Below are positions 20,332 to 30,627 of a stretch of 64,000 nucleotides of DNA, piece by piece. How positions within the stretch are numbered: the first letter of the stretch is position 1; each line of letters starts with the position of its first letter. Origin of the DNA: Micrasema longulum (Eukaryota > Arthropoda > Insecta > Trichoptera > Brachycentridae); the NCBI GenBank assembly GCA_022494885.1, contig JAGVSM010001316.1, forward strand, positions 124,001-188,000, read 5' to 3'. Position numbers and translations under genes: made by a program. The notes under the pieces were generated by a model, which saw nothing but the letters and a program-made list of their open reading frames with translations, searched no databases and was not told the origin of the DNA.

Positions 20332-21239
20332 ACGAAGTATCTATATGAGTGTCACTAGTATTTGCTTTTGTTTTGTGTAAATAAATAAAAAAGAAAATCG
20401 AGTGAAAAAAATTACTATATATATATAATTAATAACGAATTTGCCTACTATGCTTAATAATTATGTACATTATACAAACAGTCACTTTAATAAATGTGTA
20501 TTTTAATCAACTTCTAAACAATTCCATCCAATCTTTTTAGATAACTTTAATCCAATAATACTCTGCCTCGATACCAGGAGCGCATGATGCAGCTTAGGTG
20601 TCACGTAGTCACGAATGGGTCCATACATACACGAGCTGATTTCGGCGAGAACACGAACTGGTCCGAACCCGTTAATTGAACATGGGAAAGTAAATTGAAT
20701 GGGCTTTCCTGATGCCCATGAACGAGCGCAGCTCCGACGTGCGACAGGTAAACGGGGGGAAAAGTTTTCATTCCTAATTAAACCTGCTTTGGTATCATGT
20801 AACCCTGGTAGACAGGGTTATCGAGTGAAAGGAAAAATGCTTTGAGTGCTGTTTTCACCTATAATAAATAATTATTTTATTTAACTAATGTTATTTTAGA
20901 TTTCCTGGGTTTGTTTGATCAATAATCATTTTTTTTTACATGTTTTTTTGATAAGGACATTTTCAAACACTGTGCATGTTTGCGTTGCAATTTCGATAAA
21001 TATTTAGAATTTCTTTCATATTTTGTATGCACAAATCTTCATATTTTTATTTTGTCAATTGCTAAATATTTAACGCATTTTTTGTCAACTGTTTTTATCA
21101 CTTACTTGTGTTAGTATATGTATGCAAAAAGAAAGATTTCCTCTTTGTATATATACATATATATATTTATTTTAAATCTTTGATCAACTTACAATTTTAT
21201 ACTTCATTTGATTTAATAAAAAATATTAATGCTTTAACA
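20332..21239. other. Unassigned, with a GC-richer patch
   Basis: About 20560-20770 is clearly GC-richer than its flanks, with no partner elsewhere in the window and no long frame. It could be conserved non-coding DNA. An (AT)n-rich run lies at 21145-21170. Confidence 0.4.
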
Positions 21240-21361
21240 AAAAGGACTCCTGACTGATCCGTTTCGTGGAACTGTCAGTAGTCCAAGGTTTAAACCCCGC
21301 TCTACCTCAGTTTTATTAAAATTATCGTATATTTATTTACGACTCGTTGAAAAATGATCCC
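21240..21361 (+). mobile_element. SINE-B, degenerate
   Basis: GGACTCCTGACTGATCCG, CCAAGGTTTAAACCCCGCTC (decayed B box), and ACGACTCGTTGAAAAATGAT match the order of 55560-55670. Confidence 0.5.
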
Positions 21362-21544
21362 AGATGTGGAAATGTTTATTTAATTATAAGGACACGAAAA
21401 TTTATTTTTAAAAACACGTATTTGATGATATTATAACAATTTAGTAGAGTTATAATTTAGTAGAGTTTAAGATAAATTTTGTGAGAAGGATTACATTTGA
21501 CAATACGTACGAAAAGGTTTAACATTATTACTACACTGTTAGGG

Positions 21545-21680
21545 GCAAATCAGCTATCTCGAGTGCTTAATCACAGGGTTACCTCTGGGAGGTATTTACA
21601 GGCTGAGACTCGAAAATGTTCAAAACACATATTCTGCCCAGAATAACTGGTTAATAAAGATTTCGATCTGAAAACATGAA
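21545..21680 (+). mobile_element. FB1, very diverged fragment
   Basis: GAGGTATTTACAGGCTGAGA and AACACATATTCTGCCCAGA resemble the FB1 left arm. Weak. Confidence 0.3.
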
Positions 21681-23107
21681 ACATCCATAAAAAAAACTAT
21701 GAGATCATATAAATTAATTGTGTAATGTTTGATTTTCAGTCAATACCAGAATAAAGATATTTTTATTTATTTAAATAGGTATGAAAAAAATATAACCGAT
21801 ACGATATGTGATAGTAAAATATTATTAAAATCATTTTAGAAATTTCCATTCATCATGACTGCACCAAAACTGCGTCAAAATAGAAGAGCTTATATTTCAT
21901 AGGAGAATAAATGTGCTAGTGTTTTGTACAATTCTGAGCATCTTAGAAGCACCTACTTGCGCAATATATTCTAGATATAACTCACCCGCCCAAAAGCACA
22001 CCTTAAAACTGCTAACGCCAGGATATACACGCAAGGTCGAACGAACAAAGCAAACGTTTGGATCACAGTGAATCTCAACTGACATCGTAAAATTTATGAT
22101 ATTTTTTTGGCGAATTAATTACAATAAAGTATCATTCAAACTTAACAACGCGTGATCTTTATTTTAAAATTGTTTGGCCAAAAATTTTCACAAATTCCAA
22201 ACTATGAACCCGAAATGAACAAAAAAATCTACTAAATTCTACAAAATACATAAAAAATATAAAAATAGTTTTTAGTAGTAAGGTGTATTTAAATATTATA
22301 CATCAGCCTTATTGATGCATGCAACACGGAATTTTTGACGATTTGTTACGTAAAAGCAAAATAAAAGTATTATAATCGCTGTACCAGATTAGGTAAAATG
22401 TTCTGTTATTTAAAAAAAATTGAAAAATAAACATCAAATTAAACCCAGGGTCATGGTAGAAAAATATTCTTCCCACAATATCACAAGACGAAAGTATTTT
22501 CAGCAGTCTGGAACTACTTAACCATAAAAATATGCTTTTTATTACAATTATTTAAATCCAAATTTGCCACTTTGCTTAACTTATGTCTGTTTTTGAAAAA
22601 TTCGTTTTCAATACGCTTACTTTGCCCTGAAAACATTATTTTTAAAATTCTTGTATGTGTTATATAAATCACTACAATCCTCAGTCGATATTTGTAACAC
22701 GAACGGTACCTTATCCATTTGAAATCATTCACAATATTAAAACATGGTTTAAAATAAATGATTTCAAACATAATATGTTTTATATCTAATCATTAAAAAC
22801 CTGAGTGTAAATTATACTTAAAATCAGAGTTATTAAATCAAATGATTGAGCATTAATTAAAATCGTTAATCATCGTTTTGATGAAAATTTTCAATTTATA
22901 ATGAACTCAAATTCAAAAACCGAACTTCAAATTCAAATTCGGTTTTTGTGAGTATTTAATTAATGGATACGAATAATTTATGAAGTATTTGTTTGTACTC
23001 TTATTATGCGTTTTTATTTTGTCTATGAAATAAATAGATTTATTTCAACGTAGAATTGAATTGAGTTTGTGTAAAAATACATTGTAAAACAAAACATACA
23101 ATACATC
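21681..23107. other. Unassigned AT-rich stretch
   Basis: No gene is supported. A hairpin at about 22912-22950 pairs CAAAAACCGAA with TTCGGTTTTTG. Minus-strand frames at 21897-22085 and 22514-22771 have no motif. Confidence 0.45.
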
Positions 23108-23220
23108 AGAGCATTTTCCCGTGAGGGTAGACAGAAAGGTTACAATGCCACATCATTCTGTTTTTGCATACAGAGCTCGCTTCCTCTACATTCATACATT
23201 TTCTCATGAACGCACAATTC
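23108..23220 (-). pseudogene. LINE C-terminal fragment (VSAYP-type family)
   Basis: The minus strand reads MRKCMNVEEASSVCKNRMMW followed by NLSVYPHGKM. It aligns with the relics at 51178-51412 and 59030-59545, which carry NRRACM, an MN-EK or VEE block, CKDR-W and VSAYP. This is the extreme C-terminus of an endonuclease/reverse-transcriptase LINE. Only about 37 codons remain. The plus-strand frame at 23121-23318 is a shadow. Confidence 0.65.
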
Positions 23221-23959
23221 AAAACACCTTTAAGTTTGAATTATTTATAGAATCTACAAAATTTCAATATAACACCAAAAAATATATATTTTTCAAACAT
23301 AAAAACAAAGGTCCGTGAAATAAATGGTTAGTTGTCGTACAAAATTGTTTTTTTGAGTTTTTATTTAAACTCGGAAAAAATATTTCTGTTTATGAACTTA
23401 TGTAAATGAAGAACGATTCAAATTCGTGAATCAGTCTTTAATTTCAGAATATCGTGACGCTGAAAATTATTTCTGACATACCAACAGTGAAAAATGTTTC
23501 AGTTTTCAGGCTGTGACTCACTAGGGGTTATTCTAGAGGTCTGATGACTCACCTGAAACATTGCGTCCTCGACCTTGTTAGCTCTATGGAACGAAACTTA
23601 CTGGTTTTATGGAACTACGCTCTACAGAATATAACTAAAATACAAACAGCCTATTTACGTCAGAATAATGTATGCCAAACGGTGACTCATGTTTTATAAA
23701 TTTAAAATGTTTAGACACGTCGAGGGTTGTTCTAGTGACGCGTGTATAGCGGTTAATTATTTGGAATGATTACATAACAAAAATATATACTATTTTGTTC
23801 AGATTTTCCGAATGCTAAGCTAAGGTTTAATTATCATAGTAATTTTAAAGAAACCCTGAACATTCGATTCGGAAAACCTATTTGGATTATTTAAATTTCA
23901 TAAAGTAGACACTATTTATAAAATTAATTATACTATACAAATTCACAAAGAAGAAAATA
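23221..23959. other. Unassigned stretch
   Basis: About 23440-23760 is of mixed composition and holds short motifs seen twice (TAGGGGTTATTCTAGAG and GAGGGTTGTTCTAGTGACG). A weak inverted pair lies at 23806-23880 (TTTTCCGAATG with CATTCGATTCGGAAAA). No gene is supported. Confidence 0.4.
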
Positions 23960-24424
23960 TAATAACATTTGACAAACGAGATGAAGAACATTTTAGAGAA
24001 GGTAATATAATAGTCTAGGCATCTACAGGGCTTATGACCTGTCATTGGTTGGTTTCACTATTCACTATTCTGCCCATATTTGAACATCTATATCCCTTCA
24101 ATTATTTTATCTGTTGATGTTTGTGAAGTTAAACAGCTGAAACCTTTATTCATGCGGGTGAGATTCATCTGATTGAATTATTTCACCTACATATTGGGCA
24201 ACGCCTGAAAATCTTATTTTTTCAATTTCTTTACTTAATAATGGACCAGGTGGATTTATCAAATAAAGATAGATGCTTAAATATGGACAGAATAGTGAAT
24301 GGTACATGGTGTGTAAATTGGCTACTTAAACCAGCAAATGACAAATCATAAGCCTTGTAGATGCCTAGACTTTTATATTCCCTTCTCTTAAATGTTCTTT
24401 ATCGCTGTTGTAATATGTTAATAA
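23960..24424 (+). mobile_element. FB1, near-complete palindromic copy
   Basis: Left end CGAGATGAAGAACATTTTAG, then AGTCTAGGCATCTACAGGGC, TTATGACCTGTCATTGGTTG, TATTCTGCCCATATTTGAAC, ATCTGTTGATGTTTGTGAAG, centre GGGCAACGCCTG, then the reverse-complement order down to TTCTTTATCGCTGTTGTAAT. With 46621-47095 this best shows the full ~460 bp foldback architecture. Non-coding. Confidence 0.85.
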
Positions 24425-24652
24425 GTAAATAAAATGTGTACCGTGCCTAAAAATCGAACAATAAGCAAGGCTAAAAAAAAAGGGCGCTGTAAAAACATCA
24501 TTAAAGAAGAATGAATACAAGAGATATCGTTCTCTTTTCCACGCCGACAGCTTCCAAAAAAATATGAGACGTTCAACCTCTAAAGCACTTGATTGTACGT
24601 TATCTTATTAGTGAAAAAAAAAATTTTAGTCCATAATATCACTTTAACTTTC

Positions 24653-24860
24653 CTAAAACATATCTAGTCTATTTTTTAACCCATTGAGACTGCAAGTTGA
24701 CATCAGCTCTTGTGGCAGCTTATTCCAACCATCAACAACCCTTTTGCTCAGGAAATGCTTCCGTGGATTTAGAATAAATCTGATTTTCTCCAGCTTGAGA
24801 CTGTAACCCCGTTACCGTAACTAAGAACCCCGTAGTAGTCAAAATAACTTGGCTTTCTAG
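24653..24860 (-). pseudogene. LINE 3' coding end (CR1/jockey-like), truncated
   Basis: The minus strand reads YSLKLEKIRFILNPRKHFL, SKRVVDGWNKLPQEL, CSLNGLKNRLDMF and a stop at 24653. The RKHF(F)S-RVV-WN-LP pattern is the standard ending of many CR1 and jockey-like LINE reverse transcriptases. About 50 codons remain open. Everything upstream is lost. Confidence 0.8.
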
Positions 24861-24939
24861 ATCTATCGGAACACGTATCAAAATTATAATTGATTGGTTG
24901 ATTCATAATAACCTAAAATGTAGTTCAAAGTCATTTATT

Positions 24940-25080
24940 TGTATTAAAACCATTTTATTATTTTTTGCATATATTTTCGAGTTTTTCGCTGTACAAGTAA
25001 ATGTTATATTTTTACTGCGTGTAAGAAAACATTTATTCATATCCCATTTCCCGTAGCAATAAACGTCCTCATTCTGAATA
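24940..25080 (+). repeat. REP-C copy 1
   Basis: TTCGCTGTACAAG, ATTTTTACTGCGTGTAAGAAA, CCATTTCCCGTAGCA and CGTCCTC correspond to blocks at 27960-28060, 52065-52140 and 56760-56835. A non-coding dispersed family; ends undetermined. Confidence 0.5.
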
Positions 25081-25189
25081 ACTGTAATTAAATAATATTA
25101 ATCGGGATAGCACCGGATCATATTCCGACAAGTGCATTAACAAACGCTAAATTATAAACTCTTTTATAACAACAATATTTTGAATTTCT

Positions 25190-25523
25190 TCAAATTTTTG
25201 TAGACGAGGACTAAATTCAACTCCCTGGGGAGCTGTTAATATTAACATATTACAACAGAGATGAATAACATTTAAGAGAAGGTAATATAGAATTCAATTA
25301 GATGAATCTCACCCGCATAAATAAAGGTTTCAGCTCTTTAACTTCACAAACATCAACAGATGTAAGAATTGAAGGAATATAGATGTTCAAATATAGGCAG
25401 AATGGTGAATGTTACACAGTGTGTAAAGTGGCCACTTAAACCAGCCATTGACAGGTCATAAGCCCTGTAGATGCCTAGACTTCCATATTACTTTCTCTGA
25501 AATGTTCTTCATCTCTGTTGTTC
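25190..25523 (+). mobile_element. FB1 copy with internally deleted left arm
   Basis: Outer end TTTTTGTAGACGAGG, CTCCCTGGGGAGCTGTTAAT, ACAACAGAGATGAATAACAT, then a jump directly into the right half: GATGAATCTCACCCGCATAA through AGTGGCCACTTAAACCAGCC to TTCTTCATCTCTGTTGT. The terminal arms are complementary over about 40 bases. Confidence 0.8.
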
Positions 25524-26169
25524 TTTTATAACATTTGATAAAAAATTCAAAATTATGAAAGTAAGCATATCTTTAATTGAAAAATACTTAGAAGTTTTAA
25601 GGAAGGCATGCAAAAAAAAGCTTCAAAGATTATTCGGTTAGATTAAAAATCACTTAAAGAAACTGGAAAGCGAACAGACATTTTCCCCTCTTAATGGATA
25701 ATTTAAGATCAGAAGAACAGAAAAACATCGTCGCTTAGCAGTAAACGATAAAAATCGCAATGTTATACGCGTAAGACGAGTGCATAATATTGCCCTCTAC
25801 TTACCAAAATTACACGCATAAATCAAATCCAAACATTTATCTTGAATAGGGGTTTTACGGTGTATGAAACCGCTTGGAATATCTTCGCTTAAAAGAAAGA
25901 GGAGGAAACAAAGATCGTTTAGCATTTTACCCATTCCGTGAGTTAAATTTACGCGGAGGAAGTACACTTAAACGTATGAATTATTGCAAATGTTTGATGT
26001 GTGTTTTATGCGAGTTTTGGTATTTAGAGTTTCAGAAGTAAATATGAAAAAGTTTTATTCTGATACTAAATACTTACAGTACTTATTGATTTTATATAAA
26101 AAAGTAGAGCGATGTTGAAATGAAATAAAACAAGTTGTGTGTGAGGTATTAACATTTTTTTATTTTATT
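25524..26169. other. Unassigned stretch
   Basis: Mixed AT-rich DNA with no partner or frame of note. Confidence 0.45.
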
Positions 26170-26186
26170 TGAAAGGCCTATATATT

Positions 26187-27248
26187 TCATTTAGTGTGAA
26201 ATATGACATCGTTTAAATGCCCGCCTCGGCTTCTTACGGTGGCACAGATCCAAATGGTTCAATTTTTGATGACTTTTCCGCGTAGATCCGGCTGAATTTG
26301 AGTGATGGCCAGTGTTATGTTCACCTTTAGGGCATCAGTCGATTGTTTTTTATTTGCATTGGCCTGTGACTTCAAGAAATCCTGCAAGAAAAAGTATAGG
26401 GGGGTCAAATCGCATGACCTTGGTGGCCAATTCAGATTACCCCTGCAAGAGATAACTTAACCCTCAAATCGTTCATGCAGAATGTCAATCGTGGTGTCCG
26501 CTGTGTGGCACGTAGAGCCATCCTGCTGGAATCACATGTCGTCTATGTCCATATGGTTCAATTTGAGTTATGAGAAATTGGTTAACATCGTTCTGTAGCG
26601 CTCGCCGTTGACGGAAAAAATACGGACCAATGACGCCACCGGCCCAAAATCCACACCAAAAGGTATCTTTTTGAGGATGCATTATTACCTGGTAAACCTT
26701 GCGTGTGTTGGCGTCTTTTCATATACGGCTATTTTGCTTGTTCACACAGCCATTCATCCAAAAATGCGCCTCGTCGCTAAAAATGATTTTTCGGCAAAAA
26801 ATCGGGTCGTCTTCCAAACGATTCGAAGCCCAGTAAGCGAACAAATGGCGTTGTCTATGGTCATGAACTTTAAACTCCTTAGCCAGTTAAATTTTTCGGA
26901 TGTAGGCTTAAGTCCCGACGCAATATTCGCCAAGTTGAAGTCTGCGAAAGGCCGAGTTCTTGTGCACGGCGGTGAATTGACTGCCTCGGGTTCTGCTCTT
27001 TCACAGACAACGGCGATGTTCTAGGTGGATCTTGCGTTTCTTCAATCTTCTTGTGATTGCACGGTATTGGTTAATTGATTATTGAACCGGTCGTCTTAAA
27101 TTTAGCCACCAACCGTTGAAGAGTTAACTGTGAAGGGCCACCACGTCTACCGTGGGCGCAATGCGCGCAACGTTTGCACTAACAAACACTCATTTTGACA
27201 ACAAAATTTTATCATTTGAACGTGCTGTTCAATTGTGTAACTTGCCAT
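26187..27248 (-). pseudogene. Tc1/mariner-type transposase, degenerate
   Basis: On the minus strand the frame opens MASYTIEQHVQMIKFC at 27248 and can be followed, with several frameshifts and stops, to a TGA at 26187. Recognisable blocks in order are LVAKFKTTGSI, QSIHRRAQELGLSQTSTW, SDEAHFWMNG (first catalytic Asp), FWCGFWAGGVIGPYFF, FQQDGSTCHTA (second Asp) and PRSCDLTPLYFFL. In family members I know, the last block reads LTPLDYFLW, and its Asp is the third catalytic residue. Here that Asp is Tyr. The span of 1062 nt is close to full family length, so the gene decayed by point lesions rather than large deletion. It cannot encode active enzyme. The open frame at 26485-26682 is a surviving piece, and the plus frame 26608-27024 is its shadow. 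The outer end near 27350 carries GGCGCGGGTAGATTTTGACG (minus strand); the matching left end was not found. Confidence 0.85.
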
Positions 27249-27370
27249 GGTGATTTGGCATAAGTAATTAAATAGTTAAAAAAATATTTAACAGATTTCA
27301 TTAAAATAAAATGCTCCCCACGGGCCGTCAAAATCTACCCGCGCCAATTAAAAAACCCTTTAGAACGGCT

Positions 27371-27889
27371 ATCAAATATCAAATTACGGTTTTAAAGGAT
27401 AATGTTCAGGAAGGCATCTACTTAAAAAAATAATTTTAATTAAAAATTTTGCAAATCATTCAGTTGTTTGAGTGTTTTTCATTTTGTATGTTTTAAAGCA
27501 CAAATAGTTTGTTTTCTTTAATTTTTTATTTATTTAAATTTTGATTAAAAATACAAAATAAGATATACACATCACATAATTGTGCCGACTCCCACGAGTT
27601 TGTAAACTCATTCTGGGATGGTTTCAATAAGGAAGTTCAGCGGTTCATTTTTCAATTTTTTATTTGATAGTTGAGTATCAAACGAAGACAAAAAAAAATG
27701 TTTTAATGTATCGTATTACCATCGCTATGATTTTTTGAAGATTGTCATTTTAAAATTACTCCGCCCGTGACGTTACCAGTTGTCGTCGGTGAGTTGTCCT
27801 GACAGTAAAAAATTAAACCCCGCACGCATGAAAATTTTCTAATTACGGCTTTCCGAAAACTGGAAATATATATAGAAACACATAATTGA
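27371..27889. other. Unassigned stretch
   Basis: AT-rich, with a mixed patch at 27580-27640 (CCGACTCCCACGAGTTTG) and another at 27755-27840. No gene supported; the minus frame at 27745-27987 has no motif. Confidence 0.4.
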
Positions 27890-28060
27890 TTTGCTATTCT
27901 AAGCAGCTGTTTACCAGAACTTGTGACGTTTTGCTCATTTTTACTCTTTTTTTTATTCATTTTTGAGAAACTTCGACGTACAATCAAATACTCTTATTTT
28001 TATCGCGTTTAAGAAAACATTTTTTTAAATGTAATTTTCAGTAGCACTGAACTTCCTCCT
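27890..28060 (+). repeat. REP-C copy 2, longest
   Basis: CAGAACTTGTGACGTTTTG, TTATTCATTTTTGAGAAAC, TTCGACGTACAATCAAATAC and TTTTTATCGCGTTTAAGAAA. The first part pairs with CAGAACTAGTGACGTTG at 56702 and the second with copies at 24965 and 52050. A GACGTCAC-type motif at one end also occurs inverted at 51637-51660. Confidence 0.5.
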
Positions 28061-28149
28061 TTATAAGATTAAGACATAATTAGATATATCTTGATAGGGA
28101 CAATTATTTAACTATGCAATGTAAAATAATTTTTAAAACACACACTTCG

Positions 28150-28260
28150 TTGTTCCTAGACTGGCATCTAAAGCGTAAGACTGATGACATAACCTTCCAT
28201 ATAACAAAAAATAATACAGATACATAGAAATTGAATTACTAATACCCTATGTAGATGAAA
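28150..28260 (+). mobile_element. SINE-A, body fragment
   Basis: GTTCCTAGACTGGCATCTAA, AGCGTAAGACTGATGA and the following CTTCCATATAACAAAAA block follow the SINE-A body. The head is missing. Confidence 0.5.
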
Positions 28261-29063
28261 AAATGTGTTAATGTTTAGTTATGCGTTAGCTATAAATGTT
28301 CAATCCATTCAGATGAAAAAACACCCTAAAATACTTTCAGAAGGCGAATATGGTGATTAGGCATCTTAAGATATTCAAGAACTTAAGTATATTATAAAGC
28401 TTCGAATCCATCCTGTTGTGCAGTATTGAGCCAAAGCTTTTTATAAAAAGCTATTCGCAAACACTTCTAAAAGCTCCCGCGAAGCGATCAAGTAATGGGG
28501 TCTCCATATTTCGAGCATGGCACGCAACACTTAAAATTCCATGGCGGAATAAGCTCAGGTGCGAGGCAGCATTACTGGCATTAAAATATCATGTAAGTTC
28601 ACCCTCAGGGAGCTTCTGTAGACAGGGATGGAAAAAGTATTACATTTTTACCAATAAATTTTAATCGTGTATATGAAATTCGGGCTTTTGGACTGAAAAT
28701 ATGCTAATGCGATGTATATTTTGGTGTAAGTAATTAATGAGACCACTGTTTAAAAGTATATACTATATAATTTTATTTTTTGTACGGTAATAGAAACAGT
28801 TAAACTTAAACAATATTTTGTTCTTACTGTTTTGGGAAAATAACAACAAAAACAAAAAACAAGAAGAGTTATTTTTTGTTTTGTACATTATTTAGTAAAA
28901 AGGACTGAAATTTTATTTTTATAGTATTTGTTTTGTAAAAAAACCCAGTTTTGTAAAAATTCCAGTGAAAATAATCGTAAAAATTGCATTTTTCAATAAA
29001 AAGTCATAAAAGCGTCATCTATGAATAATTAGTTTCATATATTCATTTAGAAACACCTTAATG
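28261..29063. other. Unassigned stretch
   Basis: 28400-28630 is GC-richer and has an 82-codon plus frame (28416-28664) with no recognised motif and no partner. The rest is AT-rich. Confidence 0.4.
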
Positions 29064-29130
29064 TGAATTTTCTCAAGCCTTGGTATTAAACACTGCAATT
29101 GGGCTTCTTGGCCTGTTTTATTGCAAAGAA
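29064..29130 (+). mobile_element. SINE-C 3' fragment
   Basis: TTTTCTCAAGCCTTGGT, CACTGCAATTGGGCTTCTTG and GCCTGTTTTATTGCAAAG match 438-512. Confidence 0.5.
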
Positions 29131-29956
29131 TACATATGATATTAATAGAAACGAAAAAATAAAATGTATACTTTTTTCACAATAGTAAAAAAATTAAATG
29201 GACAAATACAACATACATTATTTTAAAAAAGAGAAAAAAACATTAATAAATAAATAAAGAAGGAAAATTAATGAACACATTTTTAAATAAATTTTAAACA
29301 AACAAAAAAAATCTAAAAACAAATTAAATAAAAGTATTGTAAAAACAGCAAAACGTAATATAATAATGAACATGTTATAAAAAAAAAAGCTTTTGAATTT
29401 ATTATGAATATAGAAACGAAAAAAAAGCATAAATTTAAGAAAAAAAAATACACTAAGAAACTCACAAAAAGTTGTAAAAAGAAACGACATATTGCTATGC
29501 TAACTTTTTTATTTTAAAACATAATTTGTTGTGCGTTTTATAATATAAATAATAAAGGTATACATAAACTAAATATAAACATAAATACGTAGTGTTTGAA
29601 ACTGTTTGAACATTTTGTTAGTTCTCTTTGTACTATGTTAAGTCTTTTTTGTATATTCTCGCATGTAAAAATATTTCAAAAAATATATTGTTAAGTGTTC
29701 TTAGCACAGGTACCTCGGTGCCGGGTACCTGAGGTTACATTGTTTTTATTATTTAAAAAAATAATAAATAAATATTATATCTACGGTTAGTTAAAAAACG
29801 CGTACAATTCAATGGCAAAATTATTATTTAATATCTGAACAAAAATACACATTAAAAAAATGGAATAAACTGTACTTTTAAAAATTCATTTGCCTAATAA
29901 TTTTAAAACGTTTGCTTTTTTTGAATATAAAATAAACGAAATGTAACTCCTAAATA
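29131..29956. other. Very AT-rich stretch with one GC-rich hairpin
   Basis: 29131-29690 is dominated by A and T runs; the 90-codon minus frame at 29218-29490 is low complexity (Phe/Leu-rich) and not a gene. At 29707-29735 CAGGTACC faces GGTACCTG, and the outer ACCTC faces GAGGT, giving two alternative overlapping hairpins. Confidence 0.45.
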
Positions 29957-30024
29957 AAAACATTATAAATTATTGATTGATTTGGTGTTTATTTTGTAGA
30001 ACTCCATATTTAAACTTATACGAG

Positions 30025-30612
30025 TAATATTATAAATCAAACACTGATTTGAGTCTACTGAACACTTTATTTTATTTTTACAAATATAAAAACAAAAATT
30101 TCGGGTCAATTGTCTCGCCTTGTTAGGGCATTTTCAAACGAATGTGAAGATTAGATGGATTTCATGTCCTTATATAGTTATATAATTCAAGGTACTTAAG
30201 TAGAAAATAAAAATAATCTAATGAACTATAGCATGTACATTAATCATAATCGAGGGAAAAACCAATGGTTAAGGGCAAGGATAAGTGTTTTATAGGTAAT
30301 GGGGAATTTAGGTATTTATATTTGAATTTCGGAAAAAAATATAATAAAGTAAGTATTTATTGACATACATGTTTTTCCCTCAATTATGATTAAGGTACGT
30401 GCTATAGTTCATAGGATTATTTTTATTTTACACTTAAGTATCTTAAATTAAAAAACTATTTAAGGACATTCAATCCATCTTCACATTTGTTTGAAAATGC
30501 TCTAACAAGGCGAAACAATTGTCACGAAATTTTTGTTTTTATATTTTTTATATTTGTAAAAATAAAATAAAGTGTTCAGTAGACTTAAATCGGTGTTTGA
30601 TTTCTAATATTA
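30025..30612. mobile_element. FB3, large palindrome with ~240 bp arms
   Basis: Left arm 30025-30261, right arm 30371-30612, spacer about 109 bp. The arms share, as reverse complements, AATCAAACACYGATTTRAGT, GTCTACTGAACACTTTATTT, TCGCCTTGTTAG.GCATTTTC and GAACTATAGCA. Non-coding and a single copy here. A perfect 16-bp direct repeat AAAACATTATAAATTA lies at 29957-29972 and 30612-30627, flanking the whole structure. Confidence 0.75.
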
Positions 30613-30627
30613 AAACATTATAAATTA

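Noticed and set aside
26608..27024. Plus-strand 138-codon frame
   Set aside because: Antisense of the mariner-type transposase relic, which has clear family motifs on the minus strand.
29218..29490. 90-codon minus-strand membrane-protein-like frame
   Set aside because: Phe/Leu/Ile-rich translation of a poly-A-rich region; low complexity.
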